A stretch of 64,000 nucleotides of DNA from Heterohyrax brucei (GCA_028571685.1 CM053141.1:54558333-54622332); one strand, 5' to 3'; positions 32,238 through 46,437 are shown, numbered from the stretch's first letter. Made by a program: numbers and translations. The notes: generated by a model from the letters alone, not told the origin.

Positions 32238-35200
32238 GTAACACAGGAGTCTCAACAACCACAAAACCAACCCTGAAACAGGTGAAAAATCAACTCACAA
32301 AGAAGAAAGTCCCAGAACAGATTAATAAGAACAACAGAGAAAACGCCAACACAAACATAAACATATCACAATGACAGCACTAAATACATACCTATCAATA
32401 ATTACACTGAATGTGAATGGACTGAATGCTCCAGTAAAGAGACATCGAGTGACATCTTGGATCAAAAGAGACAACCCATCCACATGTTGCCTGCAAGAAA
32501 TTCATCCTAGACTTAAAGATATGAACAAACTGAAAATTAAAAGATGGAGGAATATACATTAAGCTAACAGTACACAAAGAAGAGCAGGGATGGCAAATCT
32601 AATCTCAGATAAAATCAATTTTAATGTAAAATCCACCATCGTGGACAAGGACGGACACTACTGCTGAAAAGGCTCAATACGTGACCAGGACTTAACAATA
32701 TTAAATATTTATGCACCTAATATTAGAGCACTTAAATACATCGCAGAAACACTGACTACACTCAAAAAAGAGATAGATCACTCCACAATAATAGTGGGAG
32801 ACTTCAACACTTCACTCTGAATACTGGCCAGAGAGTCTAGAAAAAAGCTCAATAAAGACACAAAAGACCTCATTGCCACAATTAACCAACTAGATCTGAT
32901 TGACATGTACAGAACTTTCTATCCATCAGTGGAACACTACACCTTCTTCTCCAGTGCACATGGAACATTCTCCAGAATAGATCATGTGTTCGGACATAAG
33001 GCAATTCTCAACAAAATCCATATGATTGAATTAATGCAAAGCAACCTGTCAGATCATAAAGTCATGACAGTCGAAATCAATAGCAGAAGAAACATAGATA
33101 GAAAGTGGAACTCATGGAAACTGAACAACATCTTGCTCAAAAAACTCATGGGTTATAGAAGAAATCAAGGACGAAATCAAGAAATTTATGAATTCCAATG
33201 AGAATGAAAACACTTCCTACCAGAACCTATGGGCTACAGCCAAAGCAGTGCTCACAGGGCAGTTTATCTCCATAAATGCACACATCTGGAAGGAAGAAAG
33301 AAACCAAGCCAAAGAACTAACCTAACCTTACAGCTTGAACAAGTAGAAAGAGAACAATAGAGGAACCCCTCAGGCACCAGAAGAAAACAGATTCTAAAGA
33401 TTAAAGAAGAACTAAATGAATTAGAGAATAGAAGAACAATTGAAAAAATTGAAAAAACTAAAAGCTGATTTTTTGAAATGATCAACCAAGTTGACAAACC
33501 ATTGGCTAAACTTACTAAACAAAAACAAGAAAGGAAACAAATAACCCAAATAAGAAACGAGAGGGGAGCTGTCATAACAGATCAAACAGAAATCAAATAT
33601 ATCATAACAGAATACTATGAAAGACTACAGTCTAACAAATTTGAAAACCTAAAGGAAATGGACAAATTCCTTGATTCATATCACCCACCAAAATTATCAC
33701 AAGGTGAATCAGGACAACGTAATAAACTCATTACAAAGGAAGAGATTGAAAATGTCACCAAAAAACTACCAATCAAAAAAAGCCTCGGCAAAGATAGCTT
33801 CACTGCAGAATTCTACCAAGCTTTTAAAGAAGAGTCAACTCCAGTACTACTGAGACAATTTCACAGTATAGAAAGCGATGGAACATTTCCAAATTGATTC
33901 TATGATGCCAGCATAACCCTGGTACCAAAGCCAGGGAAAGACTGAACAAAAAAGGAAAACTACAGACCAAAATCACTCATGAATATAGATACAAAAATCT
34001 TCAACAAAACTGTCATGAACAGAATACAACAGCATATCCAAAAAATAATCCATCATGACCAACTTGGATTCATACCAGGGATGCAAGAGTGGTTCAACAC
34101 CGAAAAACAATTAATGTAGTCAGCCACATAAACACCACAAAAGACAAGAATCATCTGATTTTGTCTACTGATGCAGAAAAGGCATTTGATAAAGTCCAAC
34201 ACCCATTCACGCTAAAAACTCTCAGCAAAATAGGAATAGATGGCAAATTCCTCAATACAATAAGGGCCATTTATACAAAGCCAACTGGTGAAAGACTGAA
34301 ACAATTCCCCTTGAGAATGGGCACTAGATAAGGATGCCCTATCTCACTTCTCCTATTCAGCATTGTACTAGAAGTTCTAGCCAGAGCAATTAGACAAGAC
34401 CAAGAAATAAAGGGCATACGACTTGACGGCACTTGGCTTGGCTGGCATCAGCAAAGAAGAACTAAAAATCTTCCTGTTTGTAGATGATGTGATTATATAT
34501 GCAGAGAATCCTAAAGAATCCATAAGTAAACTACTCAAACTGATAGAAGAATTCAGCAAGGTCTCAGGATACAAGATAAATGTAAGTAAATCAGTAAGAT
34601 TCCTTTATGCCAGCAACTAGATTGCTAATGAAGAAACCACCAAATCAATACCATTTACTATAGCTTCCAAGAAGATAAAGTACATAGGAATAAATCTAAC
34701 TAGAGAAATAACAGACCTTTACAAAGAGAACTATAAGCCCTTACTACAGAAAACTAAGAGAGACTTATATAAACGGAGAAACCTACCCTGCTCATGGATA
34801 GGAAGACTTAACATTGTGAAAATGTCTCTTTCACCCAAAGCAACCTTCTTATATAATGCAATCCAATACAAATTCCAGTGACATTTTTTAATGAGATGGA
34901 GAAAGAAGTCATCAACTTTGTTTGGAAAGGGAAGAAGTCCTGGATAGGTCAAGCACTACTGAAGAAGAAGAACACACTGGGAGGCCTCTTACTACCCAAC
35001 TTTAAAAACTATTATATTGCCACAGTAGCCAAAACAACCTGATACTGGTACAAAAAGAAATAGATAGATCAATGGAACAGAACTGAGACTCCAGAGTTGA
35101 AATCATCTTCATATGAACAGCTGATATTCGACAAAGGCCCTAAGACATTAAGCTGGGGTAAAAACAATTTCTTGAACAAACAGTGCTGGAAAATTGGATA

Positions 35201-36768
35201 TCCATCTGCAATAAATTGAAACAAGACCCATATCTCATACCTTATACAAAAACCAACTCACACTGGATGCAGCCAGCCAAGTGCCACTGGAAAAAAGACC
35301 TTAATATCAAATCTAAAATGAAAAAGTAGGAACAACAAAGGAAGCTTTAATACACAACATTGATTTCAAAATTTGTCAAACAAACCACAAAGAACAGAAG
35401 AAAATAATAGATAAATGGAAACTACAAAGAATCAAACACTTCTGCTCATCCAAAGACTTTATTGATAGAATTAAAAGGCCACCTACAGAATGGGAAAAAA
35501 TATTTGGCAACTCTATGTCAGACCAATGCCTGAACTCCATAATCTATAAGGTACTACATAATATCAATAAGTAGTGAAAAGATGGAATCAACCCAGATGC
35601 TCAACAGAGGAATGGATAAATTATGGTATACATACTCAGTGGAACACTATGCAATGATAAAGAGCAATGGTGATTTTAGGAAACATCTTATAACCTGGTT
35701 TCAACCGCAGGACATTATGCTGAGTGACACTACTCAGTGACAACAGGACAAATACTGTGTGAGACTCCTATGATAAGAACTTAGAAACAGACTCATGCAT
35801 TGAAGAAAAAACTCTTCAACAACTGCAAAGGTAGGGAGGGAGTAAGGGTAAGGGAGGGGGTTAGATCAGATTGTTTATAGAAATTTAGTTGTGAGAAATC
35901 TGTGACAGCACACATTAGAAAGAAGATCAATATTAACTGGACTTCAACCTAACATGATTACTCTTCCCATCTTAACCCAATACTTGCAAGGACAGAGTAG
36001 CTGGGGTGGGGGGTTAAAGAACATGCTTTCAGGGGAAATCAAGCCCAGTTGGCACAACTAGCATTTTGCTAAGATAGCCTTCTGCACCCCACATTGGTGA
36101 GTGGCAGCTGGGGTCTTAAAAGCTGCCAAACTGCCATCTGAGGGTACAGCAAATGGTCCCAACTCAGAGGGAATGGATGATCTGCAAGGACCAAAACAAC
36201 ATGGTGAAAAGAGAACCCATAAGACAGACATGAGTGAGTGACTACATCGACTTGTGACCAGAAGAACTGGATGGTGCCTGGCCACCACCAGTGACAGCCG
36301 TGATGGAGCTCACAAAGTGGAATCTCACTGGCAACACAAGGATAAAAAGGTGTACACCCTGAGATCTCCACTAAAAGACCATAACTGATGGTCAAGGGAC
36401 CTCAAATTTCCCCTGGGAGCATGGCCCCTGGCCCTGATGTGGCCCCTGTCCATAAATCATAAAGGAGGTCAACTCTTTGGACAGGAATTGATTGGACTTG
36501 GTGACACAGAGTGACCATATCGTGTGTGCACTTTATGGATCCATGCATCCATAGGATATCATCCTGTTGACCTTTTACTGGAGGCGGGGGAGTGGGTGGA
36601 GAGGACGGAATAGGAGATTGTTGGGAGGAAAACACATGTATGGAGCAGAGAGGAAGAGTGTGCTGTCACCAGGCAGGGAGAGCAGTGAGAACTGCTTATA
36701 GATGGGCATGCAAATTTATATGGGAATGTACATTTTCACTCAACCATAATATAAATAAATAAATAAAT
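32238..36768 (+). mobile_element. L1, 5' truncated before ORF2 (copy 1)
   Basis: It starts in the ORF1-ORF2 spacer ('aacacaggagtctcaacaac', matching 52741 in copy 3), carries ORF2 and a 3' UTR, and ends in four AAAT units (36752-36768). Compared with copy 3 it lacks about 430 bp near 35573 (copy 3: 56025-56455), the ORF2 C-terminal region. Copy 2 begins at its end, and no target-site duplication is evident. Confidence 0.92.
32371..35760 (+). pseudogene. L1 ORF2 relic (endonuclease and reverse transcriptase)
   Basis: ORF2 starts at 32371 (M-T-A-L-N-T-Y-L-S-I-I-T-L-N-V-N-G-L-N). Endonuclease residues are readable: N in N-V-N-G, E in L-Q-E-I-H, D in V-G-D-F-N-T, H in S-D-H-K. A stop follows V-G-D-F-N-T-S-L at 32818. 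The RT has [11 protein letters not shown] near 34160 and F-V-D-D at 34477-34488 (usual F-A-D-D), both with the catalytic Asp residues, but the reading frame is broken several times (for example after M-G-T-R at 34331). The C-terminal cysteine region falls in the 430-bp deletion. It cannot make a functional protein. Confidence 0.9.
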
Positions 36769-36779
36769 CAGGAAGGAGA

Positions 36780-37525
36780 TTAGGCAAGACTCAGAGGAGC
36801 ATAATGATGAATTCAGCAGGCTGCAGGAAACCCTTGAGAGACAGAGGCAGAAATTCAGAAAAATAATAGTAATGATAAAAATCACAAAATTGGATAACTT
36901 AATAGAAAATCAAAGATGCAGAATTGAGGCAATGGAAGGCAAATTTGGTGAGACTAAAGATAAAGCAATTGAGCCCAACATATCTGAGGAAAAGTCAGAT
37001 AAAATAATTATTGAAAAAATGAAGAAAACACTAATTATGTGGGATTCTATCAAGCCGAATCATCTACAAGTGACTGGAGTACCGGAGAAGGGAGGGATGA
37101 AAGAAAATACAGAGATAATTGTTGAAAAGTTATTGACACAAACCTTCCCCAATCTCATAAGAGGAAACTATTCTAAAATGATCACTGAACTTCACACAAG
37201 GTATGTCCCGAAAGAAAGACACAAAGACCTATTATAATTAAACCTGCCAAAACTAAAGCTAAGAAGACAATTTCAAAAGTGGCTAGGGATAGACTAAAAG
37301 CAATCTACAATGGAGAATCAATAATATTAAGCACAGACAACTCAGCAGAAACCATGCAGACAAGGAAACATTGGAATGACATATACAAAGCCTTGAAAGA
37401 AAAAAATTGCCAGTCAAGTGTTAAGAATTATATATCTAGCAAAATTCCCTTTAATATGAAGGTGAAATTAGGGCATTTCCAGATAAACAGAGACTTAGGG
37501 AATTTTCAAAAACCAAACTAAAATT
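36780..37525 (+). pseudogene. L1 ORF1 relic (copy 2)
   Basis: ORF1 makes the RNA-binding chaperone of L1. The frame from 36872 reads D-N-L-I-E-N-Q-R-C-R-I-E-A-M-E-G-K-F (end of the coiled coil), then V-T-G-V-P-E-K-G-G (start of the RRM-like domain) and Y-V-P-K-E-R-H-K-D at 37230. The next frame (37279-37521) reads D-N-S-A-E-T-M-Q-T-R-K-H-W-N and L-K-E-K-N-C-Q-S-S, the C-terminal domain. A stop and a frame change lie between them. The N-terminal coiled coil is missing. Confidence 0.85.
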
Positions 37526-37988
37526 ACAAGAAATACTAAAGTGATTAAAATGAATAACATCAGATAACAACCCAAAACTAGAACACACAACACAGCAAAC
37601 AGATGTTAACACAGAAGTCATAAAAATAAATCAAAGCTAAATCACCAAAAATAGGGAAACAGAAATGTCATTGTGCAAAAGATGACAACACCATAACAAA
37701 AAAGGGGAGCTAAAAAAATGTGTAGTCATAGGTCTTTCAAATGGAAACAGAGTCAAAGCAATGCAAAGAAACAAAGGACCGGCTTAAATTTAGAAAAACA
37801 GGGCAAATATTGAGGTAACAACAAAGGACATAAACAATCCAACACAACAAACTCAAAACCAAGTCTCAGCAAATACAAAACCAGCAACAATGAGAAAGAT
37901 GAAAAGAATATACATAAAGACAAACCACTCAGCACAGAAAATTAATTTGAAAAAAGTAATTGTCAGCAATACAAAAAGACCATCAAAA

Positions 37989-40900
37989 TGTTAGCACTAA
38001 ACATATCTATCAATAATTATGCTGATTTTAAATGGATTAAATGCACAAATAAAGAGAAAGAGTGGCAGAAGGGATTGAAAAAGCATGCTATATCTATATG
38101 GTGCCTGTAAGAGACACAACAACCTAAAACTCAATGGATGGAAAACAAAATATATCAAGCAAACAACATTCAAAAAAGAGCAGGAATGGTAACACTGATC
38201 TCTCACAAAATGGACTTCAGAGTAAAATCCACCACATAGAACACTATTTAATGATTAAAGAATCAATACACCAGGAGCATATAACCATAGTAAATGTTTA
38301 CACACCCAATGATAGGGCTCCTAAAAACACAAGCTCTAATGGGATTGAAAAGAGAATTAGCTGCACAATAATAGTAGGAAACTTCAACATGCCACTTTCA
38401 CTAAAGGACAGAACATCCAGAAAAAAAAAAAAAGCTCAAGGAAGACATAGAAGATCTAGAAGTCACAATCAATCACCTTGAACTCATAGACTCGTAGATA
38501 TATACATAACATTACTCCCAAAGGTGGCCAAGTGTACTTTATTTTCCAATACACAGGAAACATTTTCCAGAATAGACAATATATCAGTCCATAAAGCAAA
38601 CCTTAAAATTCAAAGCACTGAAATGTTGTAATGCTTCTTTTCAGACTATAATATAAAATACATAGAAATCAATAATAGAAAAGCAATGAAAAACAATCAA
38701 ACACATGGAAAATTAACAGCACTTTGCTCAAAAATTACTGGGTTATAGAAGAAATCAAGGAAAAAATAATTAAATTCATAAAATCAAATAAGAACAAAAA
38801 CACAGTGTATCATAACATTTATGACAGAACTAAAGAAGGGCTCGGAGGTCAATTTATGTCAATAAATGCACTATCCAAAATGAAGAGAAGGCCCAAATCA
38901 AAGAATTAACCCTACAACTTGAACAAGTACAAAGAGAACAACAAAAAACAAAAACAAATGAACAAATAAAAAACCCTCAGGCACCAGCAAATTAAAAATA
39001 CTGGAGCTGAACTAAATGAATTAAAGCCAAGCTGAAAATGAATTAGAGAATAGAAAAATGATTGACAGAGTTAACAAGACCAAAAACTGGCTCTTTGGAA
39101 TGATCAACAAAATTGATAAATGATTGGCCAAAATGACAACAGCAAAACAGGCGAGGAATAACGTGAATAAGAAATGGAATGGGCAATATCATAATAGATT
39201 TAACTGAAATTTTAAAAATCGTAACAGAACACTATAAACACTGTAACACATTTGAAAACCTAGAGGCAATGAACAAATTTTTAGAAACACACTTCCTACC
39301 TTAACTAACACAAACAGAGGTAGAACAACTAAATAAACTTGTAACAAAAAAAGAGATAGAAAAGGTTATTTAAAAAACTCATAACAACAACAACAAAAAG
39401 CCCTGTCCCCGATGGCTTCACTGGAGAATTCTACCAAAGTTTCAGAGAACAGTTAACATCACTGTTACTAAACGTATTTCAAATCATAGAAAAGAATGGA
39501 GTACTCCCAAACTCATTCTATAAAGCCACCATAACCCTATACCAAAACAAGGTAAAGACATCAAAAAAAAAGGAAAACTACAGACTAAAATCTCTCATGA
39601 ACTTTGATACAAAAATCATAAACAATACTCTAAAGAATAGAAATCAACAACATATCAAAAAAAAAAAAATCACCATGACCAAGTGGGATGCAGGGATGGT
39701 TCAACATTAAGAACAACAATCAATTAAATCAACCTTATTAATAAAATAATAAGCAAGAATCACTTGATTTTATCAACTGATGCATAAAAAGCATTTGATG
39801 AAGTCCAATCGTTATTTCTATTAAAAATTCTCAGCAAAATAAAATAAAAGAGGAATACCTCACCATAGTAAAGGATATCTATACAAAGCCAGTAGGCAAC
39901 ACCATCCCAAATAGAGAGAGTCTGAAAGCATTTCTCATAATAAAGTAAATGAGACAAAGATGCTTACTGTCACCATTTTTATCCATTGTTCTGAAGGTTC
40001 TAGCCAGATCAATCAGGCTAGAAAAAGAAACAAAGTACATCCAAAATGGTACAGAAGGAGCAAAATTATCTCTGTTTCTGGATGACATAATCTCGTACAC
40101 AGAAAAGCCTAAAGAATCCACACAGACAATTACTGGAACTAATAGAAGTGTCCAGCAAAGCGTCAGGATATAAGATACACATGCAAAAGTCAGTTGGATT
40201 CCACTACACCAACAAACAGAACATCAAAGAAGATACCACCAAATCAATATCATTTATAATACCCTCCCCCGCCAACACACCACAAAGATAAAATACTTAG
40301 GAATAAATCTTGCCAAAGACATAAAAACCTATGCAAAGAAAACTATAAGACACTACTGCAAGAAAACAAAAAAGACCTATATAAGTGGAGAAACCTACCT
40401 TGCTCATGGATAGGAAGACTCAACATTCTGAAAACATCTCTTCTACCCAAAGCCATCTGCAGATATGATGCAATCCTGATCCAAATTCCAAATGCATTTT
40501 TTAATAAGATGGATAAGCAAATCACCAACTTCATATGGAAAGGGAAGAAGTCCTGGATAACTAAAGCATTACTGAAGAAGAAGAAGAAAGTAGACGGCCT
40601 CACACTACCTGATTCTAGACCCTATTATACCACCATTATAGTCTAAACAACCCAATATTGTTACAGTAACAGATACATAGACCAATGGACAATCTAGACA
40701 GAAAATTATGCACATACTAGCAGCTGACACTTGACAAGGGCTTCAAATTCATTATTTGGGGAAAAGAGTCTCTTACAAACGGTGTTGGCAAAACTGAATA
40801 TCCATATGTAAAAAAATGAAACACAAACCATATCTCAAAACATGCACAAAAACTAACTCAAAATCGATCAAGGACCTAAATATAAGATCTAAAACAATAA

Positions 40901-41830
40901 AGACCATGGAAGGAAGAATAGTGACAAGCTGAGAGCCAAAATACATGGTATCAACAGAATATAAAACATCACTAATGGTGCACAAACACCAAATGAGAAA
41001 ATAGGTACAGGGAACTCCTAAAAATCAAACACTTTAGCTCATCTCAAGACTTAACCAAAAAAGTAAAAACACAATCTATGGATTGGGTGACTAAAAAAAA
41101 AAAAAAAAAAATAGATAAAATGAATCTTATCAATATCCAATCTCAAAAATCTAAAAGATATTGCAAAAACTCAACAACCGAAAAAAAAAAAAGACACAAT
41201 TTAAAAATGTGCAAAAGATATGAACAGGCACTTTACCAAATAAGACATTCAGGCAGCCAACAGACACATGAGGAAATGCTCACACTCATTAGCCATTAGA
41301 GAAACTCAAATCAAAACTACAATGAGATACCATCTCACCCCAACAAAGCTGGCATTAATCAAAAAACAGAAATTAATAAATGCTGCAGACATTGTGGAGT
41401 GACTGAAACACTTATACGCTGAAGGCAATGTAAGATGGTACACCACTTTGGAAATCTATTTGATGCTTTCTTTAAAAACTAGAAATAGAAATACTATATG
41501 ATCCAGCAATATCAATTCTGGGAATATATCCTATATTAAAAAGAGCTAGCACATGAATAGCAGGTACATGCATACCAATTTGCATCACAGCACTGTACAC
41601 AATAGCAAAGAAATGGAATCCACCTAGGTTCCCATCAAAAGAGGAATGGACAAACTAAGTATGGTATATTCACATTATGGAGTATTATGCAATAATAAAG
41701 AACAATGGTGAATTTGGGAAACATCTCATAACATGGAGGAAACTGGAAGGCAAATTATGCTTGCTAAGTGAAATTAGTTGCAAAAGGACAAACACTGTAT
41801 GAGACCAATATTATTAGGATTCAAGAAAAG
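37989..41830 (+). pseudogene. L1 ORF2 relic (copy 2)
   Basis: It starts near 37989 (M-L-A-L-N-I-S-I-N-N-Y). RT remnants are L-I-L-S-T-D-A followed by a stop and K-A-F-D-E near 39770, and L-F-L-D-D at 40072-40086. Frames are short and interrupted, with several A-run slippages (for example 39658-39670, 41093-41110, 41180-41191). The C-terminal part survives only in pieces near 41100-41830. Confidence 0.85.
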
Positions 41831-42190
41831 GTTTTAATGCTGAAGAAAATACTCTGATGACTGCGAAGGTGGGGAGGGAGGGAGAGGGTTATTTGCTAAT
41901 TAGATAGTAGACAAAAATTATTTTAGCTGAAGGGAGGGTCAACACGTGATAGAGACACAAGCACAACTGAACTAAATCAAAAGCTAAGTAGTTTCCTAAA
42001 CACAATCAAATACCTCAAGGGACAGAGTACCAGCGACAGGAGTCTGGAGACCATGGTTTTAGGGGGCATTTAGGTCAACCAGCGTAACAAAATTTATTAA
42101 GAAAGTGTTCTGTCTCCCACTTTGGCAAGTGGTGTCAGGGGTCTTAAAAGTTGGCAAGTAGTCATCTAAGAAGCATCAACTGGTCTTAAC

Positions 42191-42432
42191 TTTTAATCTG
42201 TCATATGTTATCACCTGAAATCATTGAAAATTTACCAACTCTTTCGGGTACAGTGACTCTGTGTATTCCTTTTATATTCTTTTCATGCTTCCTGTGCCAT
42301 TTAATTTCTCTTCACAGAATCTTTCACTATTGCAACCCAAGTCTTGAATTTTTTCTTCCGTTCAGTTTGAACAATGCTAAGCATGTTCTTCCCTTTTATT
42401 TTTCTATTTCACTCTGTCGCAAAGAGTTGGTA
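42191..42432 (-). mobile_element. Internal RTE fragment
   Basis: Reversed RTE linker sequence ('agtgactctgtgtattcctt', 'atctttcactattgcaaccc', 'cttgaattttttcttccgtt'). It has neither RTE end, so it probably arrived through rearrangement or lost its ends by deletion. It cuts the 3' UTR of the L1 at 42190. Confidence 0.75.
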
Positions 42433-44368
42433 TAAATGGTCAGTTCAATGGCATCTAATAACAGTGACAACTATAAGTACTGCTCTTTTCCAAACCTTCG
42501 TGGCCCCTGAATATCAAAAATTTCTGTGATTTTCTTTTTAGGCAAGGAATCGTGACCAAGGCTGAGGCCGTCAATACCCAAGGCTCTAACTTCAAATGCA
42601 CACTATGAAGCTACCCATTCTTCTGCTGCCAGTGAGGGTGTGGTCAACTCTTTAGGTCACTTTGATGGAATGGGATGTGGGTCTCAACTCCAAGAAAATC
42701 CTGAAGGTTTTCATCTACTCTCCAGTCTGGAATGAAATCATATGTCAAATGCTTCTAGTTCTTCCTCCTGCTTGCCTACTCTGAATACCCCACATCATCA
42801 TAAAGTAGCTCAGACTTTCAAAGTAAAAACATACCAAAGCTATGAAGCAGTTTCTTTACAAGAAACCCTGTTTGATGAGAAAACAAGAAGTTTCCAAAAA
42901 AAAAAAAAAACAAGGAACACAAAGAGCCTTGCTACTCCCTATATACTGGAAAGGAAACAATAACCCTAGAACTAAGCACAAATTAGTGTCTCAACAAATT
43001 TGTCCCACATAAATTTCTAACTGTCATCTGGAAAGTAAATCACTACATTATAATTACAATTTACTTCTATTTACAAAATTATAAAGACCTTCAAAAAATA
43101 CCAGCATAAGACCATTCCAAGAATTCTGCCAGGGTTTCTGGATGCAATTTTGAAACAAGAGACTGAATAAATTACTTAAACAAAAGAGATGTTGTTATTG
43201 AAATAATTTCTTGAAAGTGATTTTGTAAAACAAATGTTTGTTGGTTAAAGAAAAGTTACTTATGAGTACTTATGTTGCCTTAACTACTTACTCATGAACT
43301 GCTTCTGCTCTTTTGTTAACAAGCAAGTTTCTTTTTCTCTCTCCTAGCTTGTATATGGATTTCATTTTCCTCTTCCCATTTCTCTGCACAGCCCTTCAGT
43401 GCCTGCCTTTTTTCCACCCCAACTTTCAGGCTCAGGACTGATTACAATAGCATTTTCCAGCACAAGAAGCACCAGCTTCAGAAAGTGACCATATGGACAG
43501 TTGTAAAGAGAAATTTTAGACAAGGACAAAGATGTGCAAAATGCTACCCACTGCTTTTCACTAACCTGCCCCACCCACCATGACCACCACTACTCCACCC
43601 ATCTGTGACTCTCACCACCCCAGGTCACTGAAAAAAAAGCAGAAATAGGGCAAATCTGATTATGTTACTGGTGTTAGCCACACTCCCAAAACCTTAGAAA
43701 GTGTCTAATTATAGAAACTGGGTGAGGAGAAAGGGAGAGCCAAAGTGAGTAGAAGGAAACAGAGAACCATAAACCAATTTTCATTTAATCTCAGACACAA
43801 TCCACCTCTTCATCCCTTTTCCATCTCAGTACTTTGCTCACACCTGATGGGTTTCCAGCCACCACCACTCCTGCCCCCAAGCACTGCTATACACACTCTG
43901 GGACCTAATGATGGAAAGTATCAAACAGCAGCTTACAGCTATTTAGAGCTTAGCCCCTAAAGGGAAGTGTTCTTAAAGGTATGTATGTGGGTATGTGCAC
44001 GCTCTACTAGGTAGGAAGTAGTCAAGGATAATCTCTACTCCTATTTTCAGGAAAAAATCGGGGGGATATTTGTTCCTGAAATCCTATGATCCTTATTTTA
44101 GGCTCTGTTATCTATTTAGTACTGTATTTCACAGGCTAATGGGTCACACAGTTTCAGGGACTGAATTGAGAAAGTAGCTTAAACATATTATTTTGTTTCC
44201 AAGAGAAAAAGCATTCTGAAGTTCATACAACCAAATTACAAATGTATAGAAGACAATTTTATAGTTGGGAGCTATTTATAGAATAGATAAGTACTCCTAT
44301 CTTACCCTAACAAACCTGAAGCATAGTACATAAACAGAGAATTCAGAGGGGGAAAAATTTTTATTATT
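42433..44368. other. Single-copy DNA
   Basis: About 1.9 kb without a recognised repeat. A C-rich patch at 43560-43630 ('ccaccactactccacccatc') is simple sequence, and there is an A run at 42895-42910. Open frames here have no recognisable domain. Confidence 0.4.
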
Positions 44369-44382
44369 CATGGCTTTGAGAA

Positions 44383-44544
44383 ATCCTGGTGATTAAGATC
44401 TATGGCTGCTAATCAAAATGTCACCAGTTCAAATTTACCAAGTTCACATTGGAAACCCTGTGGGGCAGTTCTACTCTGTCCCTTAAGGCTGCTCTGAGTT
44501 GGAATCAACATGATGGCAACATGTTTGCTTTTTTTTTTCTTTTC
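44383..44544 (+). mobile_element. AfroSINE with target-site duplication
   Basis: Short-form SINE ('tcctggtgattaagatctat', 'ggcagttctactctgtccct', 'gctctgagttggaatcaaca') between 'catggctttgagaa' (44369-44382) and 'catggttttgagaa' (44545-44558), a 14-bp duplication with one mismatch. Confidence 0.92.
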
Positions 44545-44558
44545 CATGGTTTTGAGAA

Positions 44559-45445
44559 GTGGTATCCTAGGAACTAGAAACCTTTCATTCTCTCAGTAAT
44601 GTAGAAAACGTGATGAAGAGCTGAAAGGGAGAGTGTAAGAGGAGAAACATGGAGAAAGTCTGAAACAGTTTCTAGAAGAAATGAGGCCAGATCAGACAAG
44701 GGAAATACAATACTATTGCAGGCATTAACAGTCCCTTGAGGTCTGTGGTTATGAGCTTAAACTGGAGCGAATCAAGTGATTGTGTCTTTACTACAGCCAT
44801 TCAGCCACATGGGTGGAAGCACCGAGTAGGCAGTGGCTAGTCCAGGCCAGCACAGCTAAGCAAGAAATAGGCAAAGGAACTGAAGGTTTATGCAGGGAAA
44901 GGACTTTCATGACCGACCATGGAACTTCCTGGGGGTTAGAAGGAGAAGGGGTGCAAGGAATGAAAGACAGTGGGAAGTAACAGGATCAATAGAAGGAGAG
45001 AGCTGGAAAGATAGGGGGAGACAGTCATAGAAAGGAGGGTATGATGCGACAGTTATGGAGCACTGGCAGGAATTCACAATGGTAAGGTCTAAGACATAGT
45101 GCTGAGAAAAGTAAGGTAGATGACAAGATCATTGAGTCAGAGGGTTCGAGAATTTGAGAAACTATAGAGTATCAGAAGAGTCACCTGCTGGTATTTGAAT
45201 GCTCCCCAAATTAAGGCAGGAATAGTATTGAAGAGAGTGAACTTGAGCCCATGAACTTTGAAAAATGAAGGGTAGAGTCACTAGATCATTAGGTGACAGC
45301 AACGAGGGGAATGTATGACACAGTCTCCTGAGATTCAAAGCTGGATATTAACTGTAATTATCTTTGGGCTTAAATCCATCAATCTCCCTCCTTAAAACCT
45401 TGTCTGCTTCTTCAAATATATTTGTTTTTCAAAGTGGAACTAATC
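44559..45445. other. Purine-rich single-copy or ancient repeat DNA
   Basis: The purine-rich style ('gaaatgaggccagatcagac', 'ggatcaatagaaggagagag') recalls old medium-reiterated repeats, but I could not assign a family. Confidence 0.35.
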
Positions 45446-45612
45446 AAAAAAATCAAACCTGTAGCTGTCTAGCCAATTCTGACTCATAGCAACCCCTACA
45501 GGACAGAGTAGAACTGCCCCATGAGGTTTCCAAGGAGTGCCTGGTAGATTCAAACTCATGACCTTTCGATTAGCAGCTGTAGCTTGTAAACACCAGGCCA
45601 CCAAAACTTCTG
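45446..45612 (-). mobile_element. AfroSINE, short form
   Basis: 'agccaattctgactcatagc', 'gagtagaactgccccatgag', 'ccaaggagtgcctggtagat', reversed head near 45600. Confidence 0.9.
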
Positions 45613-46437
45613 TAAATGACAGTATGTCTGAATTTTGTGAGCATAATTTAAAACTCTTAGGCATTTTGTAGAGACCCACCCACATTCAATATTTTAAATA
45701 AATAAACATCCTTAGCATGAAGTCCAATTAATAATAATTTGAAGACTCAAATCCAAAAAACTTAAAGTTTTTAATGGGTACAAGTATAGTCAGTCATACA
45801 AGCTATTACTTTTAACAATAATTACAGCTATTACAAGGCTAACAAATAAACATAAAAAAACTAAAAATTTACTTCAGTTGCATAAAACTAAGTAGAATGG
45901 AAGTTGCTTTTGTGATATATCTATTTCCTGTGGACTATAATAATTACATGTTTAAGTACATAAGACATACTTCTAAGCTTTTTTTAACTGAGACAACATC
46001 TACAATAACAAGCTATATAGAAAATATGAGACTGATTATATAACAAACACATTAACAACCTTACTTCGGAGTTATACCTCCTTTGCTTACTCATACTCAA
46101 GTAACAGACAATCATAGACTACTGGAACCTAAAGATGATGGGTAACAGAGTGCCATAATAGCTACTAGAATGCATGGTTTGATGAAAAGAGTATGACATT
46201 CTACGTGGAAAGTCTGTGTTCCATTCTGATCACATTGTCTCTTTCTTAAAGATCATCTTAGATTTTCTTTCTACCTAATAAAAAAGATGCTTGACATAAG
46301 TAAATTCTAATATCTTTTTGAATATTCTAACTCTCTAATTCATTTGTCTCAATTTAGAAAAACAGAGGATCAGTGAACTCAAAAACTTAAAGTCACAGCT
46401 GCTTTGTGCTTCGGCACCACAGTTATTTTATGAGGTT
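45613..46437. other. Very AT-rich single-copy DNA
   Basis: No repeat or gene recognised. Confidence 0.45.

Larger units (their letters stand above)
36769..42190 (+). mobile_element. L1, older subfamily (copy 2)
   Basis: It starts inside ORF1 ('aggaaggagattaggcaaga'), has a decayed ORF2 and most of a 3' UTR of a different type ('gaagggagggtcaacacgtg', 'ggagaccatggttttagggg', 'catctaagaagcatcaactg'). It is cut off in the 3' UTR at 42190 by an RTE fragment. It is more decayed than copies 1 and 3, so it is older. Confidence 0.88.

Noticed and set aside
36058-36635. Several minus-strand frames of 76-108 codons
   Set aside because: All are antisense to the L1 3' UTR, which also occurs at 57000-57600 and 31500-32000.
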